This document shows positions 32,361-44,100 of a stretch of DNA of 64,000 nucleotides, in pieces (the stretch's first letter is position 1; every line of letters starts with the position of its first letter). Source of the DNA: Cruorifilaria tuberocauda (Eukaryota > Nematoda > Chromadorea > Rhabditida > Onchocercidae); NCBI GenBank assembly GCA_013365365.1, contig JABVXU010000124.1, positions 62,001-126,000 of the forward strand, read 5' to 3'. Made by a program: the position numbers and the translations under genes. Below the pieces are notes generated by a model. It had not been told where the DNA came from, ran no database searches, and was given only the letters and a program-made list of their open reading frames with translations.

Positions 32361-35300
32361 TTCTTCCTAAAATTCATCGCCTTAAATTTTAAGTACGTAA
32401 ATCGTAAATACGTAAATCCTCTTTATCTGTACCTCTGGCTGCCCATTTATTTCCTTTACCGAATAAATTAATGACTATTCTACACATCGAAGGAAACCGG
32501 GACAGCTGTCATATAGAATATGTCAAAGAAAAGAAAACGCTAAAATAATCAAGAAGAAAATGCTATCTGAAGTAATGACGTAAAAAGTAGGTAGATAATC
32601 ATCGAATTGTCAACTCAAGAGCTAGAAGAATGATATCAGAAGTTTGTCTGAATCCCGAAAAGGAGAACGACAGATAAAGCAAATTATTTTAAAATTAATA
32701 ATGAAATCGCTTAAAACCAATGCGATATATGGCTGCTGATCAACATAAATCGATACGAGTACTGTGTAAAGAGGGGGAGAAAGAGAGAGAAGAAAGAGAA
32801 GGAAAATAAGAAAGACGAGAAGATGTTTCCCAAAGAATGACATTGTTTTCAAGAAAATGGGATTCGGGGGAGGTATCGAGAGGGCTATAACGGAAATTTT
32901 ACACATAAATACCACCAAGAGGACACAGCCGATTTTTAGCAAAATGAATTAATTGAGTTGAATGGTAAAGTTGAATGCTTAAAACATGCTAAAAGTTTCA
33001 TTGCTGATTAGCTCAGATGGCAGTATATAGATTTCTCATTTCCTTCTTTCATAAATAAATTGACATATACTTCAATAGCTGAAAAGAAAGATAAAATAGG
33101 AGAAGCATGCGTGTTATCGTACAGTTTATTTTGAAGAAGATAACAGAGAAAAACAAAATGGGATTATAAATTAAAGGAAAAGTTTGGAAAACATTTAACT
33201 ACGCTTCATTTTTGCTATACTCTCATTGAAATATACAATCCTTAACGCTATCACACAATTCGCTTCATGTATAACTTTTCATTTTGAGCTTAATGCAGTA
33301 GTATGAGTCATGCAGGTACACGTGTATACGTATCTAATTTACCATTAGAGAGGAAAATTCAGAATGGTAGTAATTGATAATTGAAAAAACGGAAAATGAT
33401 GCCACCACTACGATAAGAAGCACTGAATTTGCGGGTGATCGATGAGCAAGGACGTATTTTATAGAGATTGGTACACAACACGTCACATACTTTCATTCAA
33501 CAATTCAACCATACCAGTTGTAGGGACAAAAAAAAAAACCATAATTAATAAAGGCATGAATGATACTTTAAAAAACAAAGAGGGAGGAGGGAGAGAAAGA
33601 TATAGGGTAAAAAGTAATAAAATTGATTTGAAAAACAATGATTTCGCAATACGATGGGTATCATTTCCTATACAGGCAAAAGGAAAAACGTAAAAAAATT
33701 AAAAAAAAAAACGCAATAATAAATATTTTCTCCTCTTTTTCTTTCTTCCTCTCCTTTCTACCTCTTCTCTCTTCTTTTCTCTTTTATCTTCCATTCTCTT
33801 CTTTTCGTCATCCTTAAAATATCAATGAACAATTTGGGTTTTTAGTTGTAAAGTAATTTTTTTTGAGCGCATTTCTCTTTAAAATATGCTGTAAATAAAA
33901 TGGAAAATACAGTGACAAGTCATTCTCAACAAGCAGAATTAAAATTTGTCTTCATTTCTACTGTTAATATTGCACCAAACGTGTCACGTGTCACGTGTCA
34001 CGTTTTGCGATGTTGAATAAATTTCAGTAATATTAATGTCATGTATTAGCCTTTCGAAAAAAAAAAACTCAAGAATAAATTAAAGAAAATAACCATACCT
34101 TAAAAAGAAACATCTATTCAATTCATAAATTACGCGATTGTATTAAATGTAGAAATAAAATGTATTATTTAAAAATATTATATTAACTAACTGGAGGAGA
34201 ATATTGTTCCACCGAAGTTGCACAATATTTTCCGTACATTCTTGTGCATAAACTTATCATTCAGTGATCAATTAACCCATGTGATCTTTCCAAAATATGT
34301 TAATAATCCCATCTATAAATGTGTTGTTAGTTAATACTTATTAATTTTTTCAATTAATAACAGCGAAAGCATTTCATTTTTAAAACATAATCAAAAAAGC
34401 ATTTGATATCATTTGAATACATGCATTTCTTCCCGAAGTTGATATCGATTTACTCCATGAATTAGCATGAAGTTCATAATAAATAGCTGTTGAAGTTTTA
34501 ATTTAAGATATCCTAATATATTTAATTATAAAAATAATCATTATTCTATTGTTGGAATAAAACTTTGTATAAAAATATATCACATATCATGAACGATAAC
34601 AATAATAGCAATGATTTAATTATATTTCGGTAATATCATTAAAGTCAATGATATAAAATGATAGCTTGTTCTCGACAATATGTATAGTAATTTATTTTCG
34701 TGATTTAATGTTGTTCAAAATACCTACCAGATATTATTTTAAATACCTGCCCGATTTAGATACCTGCTTAATATGTCATGCGATATTCATTTAATCTTGT
34801 TGCCACTGGTAACTTCGCATGGAACAATTATTTGAAGCGTAAATTTTTACTTTTATGAATAAAATAAAATAGGGAAATGAAATACTGCAAAATGCGTGAT
34901 TCGAGAAGTGAACTTTTAAAAAGTAATGAAATTTTAAGCGATTATTTTGTAATATTTCCGATATGGATGATATTGATTTTCAACCTGTTTTTTTGTAATC
35001 TAAAAGCGTCCTATAGTTTCACTGCGTATTTGAATTCTGGCACTGCTTGAAATTCGATTTGTTTAAATTTTATGTAATATTTGAAGTTTCATGACCAACA
35101 GTTATGTCTAGTCAGTTAATTAAAAAAATAAAGTTTCAAATTACAAAAGTGAAGCAAAGTTTTGAAATCATTCACAATAGCGCCAAACATATTGCATATT
35201 ACAATGTGAACAAAAATAACAAACTAAGCGTTTCGGCGGAAATAATGAAAAACAATGAGAAATCTCTATTCATGAGAAAATAAGAACCTAAATGAATCCA

Positions 35301-35781
35301 ACAATACAATTAAAGTGATGAAATAAAATAATAATGGGGCGCAAAAATTTAATCCCTTTTATTACGTAGATTATAATGCCAGCACATATTTGATTTAACT
35401 AATTTCTTGCTGCTATTAACCCTTCCAATTGTAATTCATTTACTATTCAGAGTGGGAAAAAGTTTCTTATATCTATTACACAGCAATAAGCTGTGAGAAT
35501 GAGTATTAAATCTGTTTGATTCATCAAATGGTGAGTCGATTTCATCCTCAAGATTTATCAATAATCCTTAGCGACATTACCATATCATCAAATTTATTAG
35601 AAATAAGACTTCAGGCGTTATCTGTTTTCCTCATCTCTTTCTATCATAATCTTGTTGGAATTAGCATACATTCAAGACATATTTCAAGACAATTCCCTAA
35701 GACATAACTCTATTGAACATAAATATCTATATCACTAAACAGAAACATCTTCCATTCTATTTTAAATTGGTAGTTTCTACG
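32361..35781. other. intergenic between peroxiredoxin copy 2 and alg-2
   Basis: About 3.4 kb. The left 700 bases are the duplicated peroxiredoxin 5' flank. The rest is AT-rich with no exon recognised; an 83-codon plus-strand frame at 33442-33693 is basic and low-complexity. A short CACGTGT array lies at 33981-34004. Confidence 0.6.
33981..34004. repeat. CACGTGT tandem heptamer (two E-boxes)
   Basis: About three head-to-tail copies of a 7-base unit create CACGTG at 33985-33990 and 33992-33997. CACGTG is the E-box bound by many bHLH factors. The site is 1.6 kb upstream of peroxiredoxin copy 2 and 1.8 kb beyond the 3' end of alg-2. Confidence 0.6.
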
Positions 35782-38700
35782 CTATTCGTAAGCGTTAGAT
35801 AAAACTTTATGTATCAAACTTTCCAGCTGCACAATAAAATTATCCATCGCAAAAACTGACTCAGCTCTTTTGCGACCAGCATTACCCATAGCTTCAGCTT
35901 TACGCTTATCTTTAATAAGTTCTGCCATCTTTTCTGCAAATGAACCTGCATTTTCTTTTACCAAAAATCCAGTCTCTTCATCAATAATAGTTTCACGTGG
36001 TCCACCACTATTTGATGCAATCACACAACACTTCATATACATCGCTTCCACGGGTACAATCCCAAAATGTTCATTGCTTGGCGTGTACAGCACTGCTGTT
36101 GCACGCTTCAATAATTCCAGCTTCTCTTTATCAGCTGAAATAATATTTCAGATGACTAATGAATACCAATGAATCTGTCAAAAAAAAATGTCAAAAAAAA
36201 TCTATCCTGATCCTAACCTCTGATTTCAAATTCTTTTGAAAATTTAATTTTCCATGAATCATTATTTATAAAGATTATTTCATAGAAACCTCTTCATTAC
36301 AAATTAACTTGGCCTTTTTGTGAATGTATTATTTAATTATCGCCCAAGACTTTATTAAGGGCTTCCGTATGCTCCATTTATTGTTTACGATTGTACAAAA
36401 GTTTATCGAGAGTGTATCTGTTGACCTAAGGTCACGATTTACGACTGTACAAGAGTGATACAAATGTCAACTAAATTTTCTTTTTTTTTCTATGAATCAT
36501 TATTTATAAGAAAAGAGCATCTTCTAAACTATCGACTACTCTTCCATAACTGCTGCTGCTATTACCACTTTTTCTGAATAAATTATTCGTTTGCGAATCA
36601 ACATCAAACTCCAGACTTCCACAACAGAATCGAATTATTGATATAAGAAACAAAAAAGATAGAATTTCATCTCCCAAGAAACTAAATTTCTGACAACATA
36701 TATCGGACAACCCGAGAGAAATTTTTCGAAACTATCTTTAACTACAATATTTAGACATAACTGAACCAAATAATTAAACTAATAAATCCTTTCATTGGAA
36801 AATTTCTCAATGATTCGTTAATTGTCATAGATGCAATAAAGCTTAATGTTGTCTGTTACATATTAGCACACTCTTATTGCAAAACTCTTTTAAAGAATTC
36901 GTTCCATTTTAGCATTTATCCATCTCCAATTGGTATACAAATTCTTCTGGCTTAAATCCTTTGTGCTTAGCGCACCCGCGGCAGATACTCTCATTCGTTC
37001 TCACATCAATCTTTATTTTCAATTCAATTATATTTCTTAGAATAGAAATTCTCACCGTTGTGAACCTCATCCTTACAAATTAACACGCCTTTTTGCAAAA
37101 AAACGATTTAAATAGAGTCCAAGGCTTTGTTTAGGGCTTCTTTTGATGTGTCTATTTTACCATAGAACAAGACAAGAGTTGCGCTGTATTTTTCTACGAT
37201 TAGGGAAGGGCGCTTTTGAGCTGTATCTGATCACCAGATTCGACAAGATTGCCTTCTTTACTGATTGCTGTTACTATTACTTCCTTATAAAGCATTTGTA
37301 TCGACTTGTACGACCAGCAGAGAACTCAAATTTCACTTAACTGTACCACAATTCGGCGATTTCCAAAAAGTCAGATTTCTATAATAAAGCTTGAAATCCA
37401 ACTTCATTTAATTTAGGTACACTAACTAACTCCTGGAACTTCATATTTACGTTCTAGGAGAATTGTTTATAGGATACAAATCTGTTTAACAATTTCATAC
37501 CTAAAGAACAAACTCTGATAAATTATTTGTCTATGAATTAAACCCCCAAAATCCAAAATTCTTTCACTACAACATACTTGGTGACTTCAGGAATACATAC
37601 TGCTCATTGGATAAACCCAGTGAAATTGCATTTTTCTGTAATTCAACGAAATATGTAATATTCTCAATATTCATGGTATCGTAGCCACCAGCAATAACAA
37701 GAAAACAGTATTGATAATCATCTTCTGGAATCTTTTCCTTAAGTAGACCTAAAAAGAACTGTTGATCAAGTTCATCGAGCTAGATCGATTTCGAACGTTT
37801 TAATTATTTTTTTTTTGCAGCATGAAACTAATCTTTTTATTAAAAGAAAAGCAAAAAACAAGTTTCAAAAACAAACTAAAGGCTTCCAATGCAAGGCCAA
37901 TATTCTTTTTCCTTTCATATCGATTAATCGATACAAAAATATGCTGCGCCTTCTTTGGGATTTCATTTAGTTCAGTCGTTCCATTGCTATCAAATAATTT
38001 GGTATTCAATGTCGGATAAAGTATATGGATACTTCTAGCGCGAATAGATGGAAATGTTTTGCACACAGTTTCTTTCGTGAATTTACTATTCACACAAATC
38101 AAATCTGCCATTGCTACAGTCCATGTCTAGAAATCATAGAAATCATGCAAGAAACGTGAACAGTTTTATAGTTTTATTAATTGTTCAAGTGAAATATAAA
38201 AACTCTTTCATGCTGCGAATAAGAAATACAAAATGGATGATTTCCATTTCATAAATCCACTAAAAATAATAAATTTTTGTTTTACTGTTCGCTAACCATC
38301 CGGAAATCTATGGAATGAAGAGTTAAAAAAGAAACATTTTGGGAAACAATATAATCACTTCCACAGTTTCAGATGCAGTTATATTTTTCATCTGAATTTA
38401 AACTAAAGATAGCCAATAAGCTTCATTAATACATCGATTCATTAAGATCTTATTTTTTGAAATGTAATAACAGAGAGCTTACTTCAAACCAGTCAACGAA
38501 AATACGGTAGAATTTTTTAATCATACTCGTCCTCGTTGTTAGCAATTGATCCGGAAAATGACAATAGAAAATAATCGGTGCATTAAATAAACCAAATAAT
38601 CGAAATATTCGAAAAATCAACAAACATGAAGAGATCTAAAATACATTGTAAATTATCAAAGAGAATTCGTGAATTTGGAGATTGGCGAGTAAAAACTTTT

Positions 38701-39578
38701 AAATAAAAGAGTTTGCTACAGTTTCTCCATTTTTCAAGGTAAAAAAAATCCTCACAGAATCAGAGAAAACAAGTTCGGTTCCTTTCAAAAATATACAAAT
38801 ATACAAAGCTGCAATGCACATCCTAATATAAGCACATATAGCATGACCAAATCCGAAAATTGATCGTGGAAATACATCAATAACTTTAATATCTGAAATG
38901 AATCTATCGATAAATTAGCGATTTTTTGGAAGTAAATAGAAACCAACTAACATTTTTAACGTTGCGATTTGTAGTCGCCATGTTTTAACAATTTGTAAAG
39001 TATGAAATTAATTTTTCTTGGGATATTCACGAATAAAAATTTTTCAAAATACTAAAATACGATCAACTGAGAAGTATTTTATCATTTCAGTTCACGATTT
39101 ATTCGAAATAAAATAAAAATCATATATCTACTCTTGGAGCGAAAGTTTAAACATTCAAACCAGTTTAAAATGTTAGGCTCATACTATTTTTTCCATAAAT
39201 GTTGCGCTGATAGCAACAGTTTTCGATTAGTAGTAATTTCCGATTAGCCATTAGATTGTCTCACACTAGTCATGGTTTAAAAAATTTTATCACTAAAAAT
39301 TTCATTATTAGATTATTATTTTAAGAGACTTGCATCTAATATTGTCACTAATATTTGTTCAGGATATAACAATAATAAATAATATACATTCAAAATTAAA
39401 AGATGGTAATGAAAACTTAACCAAATTCTGTAGTTTCCGTAAATGCATGCTTGGGATTGAAATGATTTGTTACAAATTGCACTTCATGACCATTTTGCCT
39501 CATCGCAACCGCCACATCTAAAACCAATCTTTCGGCTCCTCCGATACCCAAATCCGGATGAATTATCGTTACAAACAT
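35782..39578 (-). CDS. alg-2: ALG2 alpha-1,3/1,6-mannosyltransferase
   Basis: Six coding exons join(39578..39422, 38892..38756, 38635..38483, 38126..37877, 37748..37578, 36134..35782) close to 406 residues, the usual ALG2 length. The enzyme adds the second and third mannose to the dolichol-linked N-glycan precursor on the cytosolic face of the ER. It is a GT-B, family GT4 glycosyltransferase. Diagnostic stretches in order: HPDLGIGGAERLVLD near the N-terminus, FPRSIFGFGHAICAYIRM, FYCHFPDQLLTTRTS, ILYPTLNT with SINRYERKKNIGLALEAF, VIAGGYD, and the EX7E motif EHFGIVPVE with SNSGGPRET. The hydrophobic segment after AYIRM fits the family's membrane association. The start ATG lies one base after an ATACAG acceptor, a probable spliced-leader site. 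The gene is divergent from the Argonaute gene. Confidence 0.95.
36288..37226 (-). other. pair of diverged direct repeats in the last alg-2 intron
   Basis: Blocks near 36288-36372 and 37058-37152 share diverged sequence, including CTTATTAAGGGCTTC / TTGTTTAGGGCTTC and TTACAAATTAAC. On the minus strand the second copy has an exon-like open stretch of about 39 codons (37226 to stop TAA at 37108) with acceptor GATCAG and a segment YSATLVLFYGKIDTSKEALN. The first copy keeps only the end (EALNKVLGDN, stop). This could be a decayed repeat family or remnants of a small duplicated gene. Confidence 0.4.
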
Positions 39579-41145
39579 CCTGTATTACAATACTATTATT
39601 AATAGTAATAACAACAACAATAATAACAGATTAAATACATTTCGGAAACCTGAATTATTTTTAAGAAAACAAAATATTAAATACAACATTCGACAGAAAT
39701 TTCTGGAAATTTCTATAAAAACTTTTATTTTAGAAAATTGTCAATTGATTTACAGTTGTATTTACAAACTTGTTGATTAACCTATACTATAACTTAAGTC
39801 ATCTATTGACCAAAATTAATTTTGTTCAGCCATGTAAATTACAGCTTAGTCATTTCATTAAATTTTAAATTTACCAGAAATCTACAATACTAACTTCATA
39901 TACTTACTAATCCCATGATTGATCTTGGATACATTAGTTGGATATGTAAACGACTGTGTGTCGATAATAAACTGATCAGAATTACATAACCTCGATATAT
40001 TCAACAAATCAAAAACTTAAAAAAAATCGAAAACTTAGGATTTCCTAAATATTTTCTAAGTTTAACGAACTACTAAATGTATAAATACATATATGGTCAT
40101 CAAAATTATCGATGAATGGAATACTTTTGGAAATGATTAAGAACTTTCTGATAAAGTAAAACAGAATATCTTTGAATGCAATTAAAATATCCTGAAATGC
40201 TGGTTAGCAAGTAGAAGCAGTTGAATCAATTATTTACGTTAAACTTGAGATAAAGGAAATTACAAAGGAATGCAGAAATACTAGAAGTGTGATGTCCATG
40301 TCTGACTGAAAGTGAGACGTGAAAATGAAAAACACACCAATGGAAAACAATAATAGAATTTCCGTGACAAAGCAATGGAAGTGAAGAAAAGATAACGAAA
40401 TGAAAGGAATTAGACAAAGTAATTAAATTCGATTAACGTGTGTTGTTTGTGTTAGACGTAAACTTACTTACGATGTTTTACGATGAAAAGATTGATTGTA
40501 TGACTGTCCAACTTCTTATGAATAGTGAAAATGATGAATATTAATTTATGTAAATTATACCATTACGATCTAATAAAAAGGCCATAAAACGCAGCACGTG
40601 TGAGAACGCAACGCAAAACACGCAGGAACACGCCCTTTTGTTGCGGATACTATCAAATTTTGGCAAAGTGTATCTTGTAATTGCTGACGTCGAGATGAAG
40701 GAGTATATAGGTCAAACTGACGTTGTGTCGAGTGGAATAGGGGAAGGGGTCGCCATATTAGCGTTTTGGGAGGGGTAAGGACTTATCTTAAGTTTAAACA
40801 TTTTGATAGATTATTATGAAATTCTTTACAACAGGAAATAAACTGATCAGAAAGTTGTAGAATACAGAGTTAAGTAGGATTAATCTTAAATTTAGATTCT
40901 TTGATTACTAAAATTTAAATTTAAGTAATATATATCGGAAGAAAATCTATAAACTTGAAGATTAGATTACATCAATGCGATGAAATGTAAACATTTAATT
41001 CTAGAGATTACGTTGTTCGTGAACACAAGAAATTGCCTTTCTTCTTTAGTGATTAGGTTTCAAGATACAGTATATATTTGTATCGTCTCCATAATTAGCT
41101 ATTCTTCATATCACTTTAGGCTTTTCTCTTTTCAGACGTAATACA
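39579..41145. promoter_or_regulatory. shared upstream region of alg-2 and the Argonaute gene
   Basis: The two genes are divergent and about 1.57 kb apart. A GC-richer patch at about 40580-40790 stands out from the AT-rich background, with an E-box CACGTG at 40595-40600 and several GCAACGC/CACGC words. No exon was recognised. It is the best candidate for a bidirectional promoter. Confidence 0.4.
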
Positions 41146-44100
41146 ATGCCGAGTTGTAGTCGTGGTCGAGGTCGTCCAAGACGCCATACAAATAATCATG
41201 ATTTGGATGTTGCAGAGACCATCGGTAAGAATAATAGAGCAATCACGTACTTCATTTTACTCCACTACAAGTTTCAAAACTGAGCAGTTACAAAATCATT
41301 TCTCTTTCTCCTAAAATTTCTTATTTTTCCAAAAAATCTTGAAATTGATTAGAGTATTACTGCGTCATTTTTGTTCGATTTCATTCACTGTTTACCAATT
41401 TATGAATTAATCTATTGATTCCTTTTTATTTTCCAGGAGGAAATTTAGATATGAAACAGTCTGATTCACCGATTAAGTCACAGAATTCGCAATTAAAAGT
41501 AGGTTAATACTTGCCAATTCTTTTGGCAAGTTACTGACATAGTTCCTTTTATTTAAAATTCTTTTTTAAGCTTTGGATAATGCATATGAAAACTATAATT
41601 GATGTTGATGTTAGTTTTTGGCTGCGATATGTTTGACCGGGAAAGGTTTCATATAGCCATTATACTTTATCATAAATATTTATTCTTGTACTGCTGTTGT
41701 TTCTTTCAAGACTGCCATAAGTTTTCTAGTATTCCTGTTTGTTAGTAAGCATTCATTTTTCGAGTAACTATAACTATATGATAACTAAATATTTGAATCG
41801 AAGAAAACTTACTTCATTCATTGGAAAATCCCGAAAGTTGAATAATGATACATCAAGTACGCCTGATGGATCGATTGATGAGTAAAAAAGTTCTTGTTTA
41901 TCAGAGGAATTGTTTTATCCAATGCTATATATACATTTTTTCCTTTTCTTACATTTCAGAATGGTTCCAATGGTAGCTTACATTCTATGCGTAAAAATAT
42001 TCCAACGCATTCTTGCTCCCAAAATATGCAACAAAACGGGAGGTTCCGGATCCGAATTCTTTTTTCATTTTTTTTTATTTGGATAAGATCACAGTAATTT
42101 ATAACAGTTTTTTAAAGAAAGGAAACATTTCTGTTGATGGGAATGATTAGAATATGTCTTGCTTACAGAATTTCATCAACATCTCCATGCGTTCTTCCAC
42201 AATTACCACCAGCTAATGTACAACAGAAAATTAATGTAAAAACGAATGTTTATGTGTTGGAAATAACAGATCGCATTGTTTATCGTTATGACGTACGCAT
42301 CGAAGCATATTCTGCAAAACCTTATACTGCCAATGCTACAAAAGTAAACTTATGTCGTGGGAAACATGAGTAAGTATTTTTTTTCATTTTGTTATCGTAT
42401 ATATATATATATATATGTTTCATGTATAAATATAGATATTTTTTAGTCCATATCGAGCTAGGAAATGTATGCTTTTAATCGATATGGCATTGAGAAAATA
42501 TCGAGAACTTAATGAATTTGCATATGCGTATGATTTATCGAGCACCTTGTTCACTAATCAACCATTGGACTTAAAGGAGGTTTGTATGATGAAATAGAAA
42601 TAAATGAAGCAGCTTGTGTCAGAGTTATGATTGCATTGAAAAGTTATTGTCAGTTTATTAATTCGAAATGAAATTAGGGATTTTGAATATGAGTCTGGAA
42701 GTTTTGTTCATTCCTCAACTTTTGAGATTTTTGTACATTGCAATCCTTTCTTATTTTTAAGATTCTGCTATCTGCGACAGGAGAAAATCTTTCAAACCTC
42801 TAGCACTGCAGTGATTCTACGCCGTAGATATTGTTATAGTTCGATAAGAACATTTTTGAAAGGTGGAAAGATGGAACCTGGAAAATGATGCTAAGGAATT
42901 TAAATATTTTCAGTTAATTTATAGGTGTATTTTCAGGTATCTGAAATCACAATGTCATCCAATAATATGCAAGAATTGCAAGAAATGTTTGGTAATAATG
43001 TGAAAATAAATATAAACATTAGTGAATGCCGAGAATTCGCTCGCTCATTTCATACATCAGATTTTAATTCATCCATCACTCCCGATTTAATGGCTCAAGA
43101 TCATTCTTTGCGTCAATTTTACGAAATCCTGACAAACCAGTATGGTTTGCGAAGGTTAGGTTTAATTGTTGAGGACTGCTCTTGGCTTTCGTATGATGGA
43201 GAATGTGGTTTTTTAATGGCATGATTCTCTAAATTAACTTATAGTAGTAATCAGTTCTAAAATTTTCAATTTTTGACACGTTGCAAATCAATCATATGAT
43301 TTGTTCATTTTATTTTATTTATATAATTATCAAATTGATAATGAGATCAGTATGAATAGTATAAATTTTTTTTTTGCTTTAGTGGGTTGTATTTCTCATT
43401 CGGTTATGGTCGATTATATCAAGAAAAAAATAACAATATTAAGTTGAATGATGGAGTTAGTCTATTCATGTGTGCCGATAAAAGTGTTCGTTTTATTGAA
43501 GGCAACCAATCAACTGGTTTAGTTCCAGCATTAGTACTTGACGGTATGGTTGTTATTTATTACTATTTAATTAATTTACTACTATTACTATTTTGAGCGT
43601 TATTTTTTTTTTTAAATATTTTGTTTTTTAGGAAGGAAAACTCCATTCTTCGACGAAGAAACGCTGATGAATTTTGCTGCTGCAATTTATAAGTTAGGAT
43701 CCCCGACCACATCGATCCCTCCGTTAAATGGAAAAAAATTTGAGGATTTTGTACGCAGTGTTGAACCAACGATCAAAGGTAGTAATTTTAGCAGGAAAAG
43801 GATTTAATGTTTTTGTCGTTTTTACATTCTAAAAAGAAGCCGTAATAACTGATAAGAAATTACTTTCAAACATTAATTTTAAAAGTGTGATTTCCGTTTA
43901 ATTTTTCATTAAGAGTGATATATGGTTTAATTATTTTTCATATTCCAGGTCTTCGTCTTCTTCGATTAAACAATACCAAAACATTCATTGCAAATGGTTT
44001 ATCTATACAACCAGTACGAAATCTTAGGTGCTCAAGTTTAGCCAGTTTATTTGCTATTTCATCATTTGTTACTAATTTTTGAAATAAATATGGATTTATA

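Larger units (their letters stand above)
27935..33060. repeat. tandem segmental duplication carrying the peroxiredoxin gene
   Basis: Units about 27935-29750 and 31313-33060, same orientation. Similarity covers all exons, the introns and about 650 bases of upstream flank, including a GCTCAGATGGCAGTATAT block at the far end of both. At the 3' side it stops within about 10 bases of the stop codon. Confidence 0.85.

Noticed and set aside
33442..33693. 83-codon plus-strand frame
   Set aside because: Basic, low-complexity and isolated; no supporting exon or homology.
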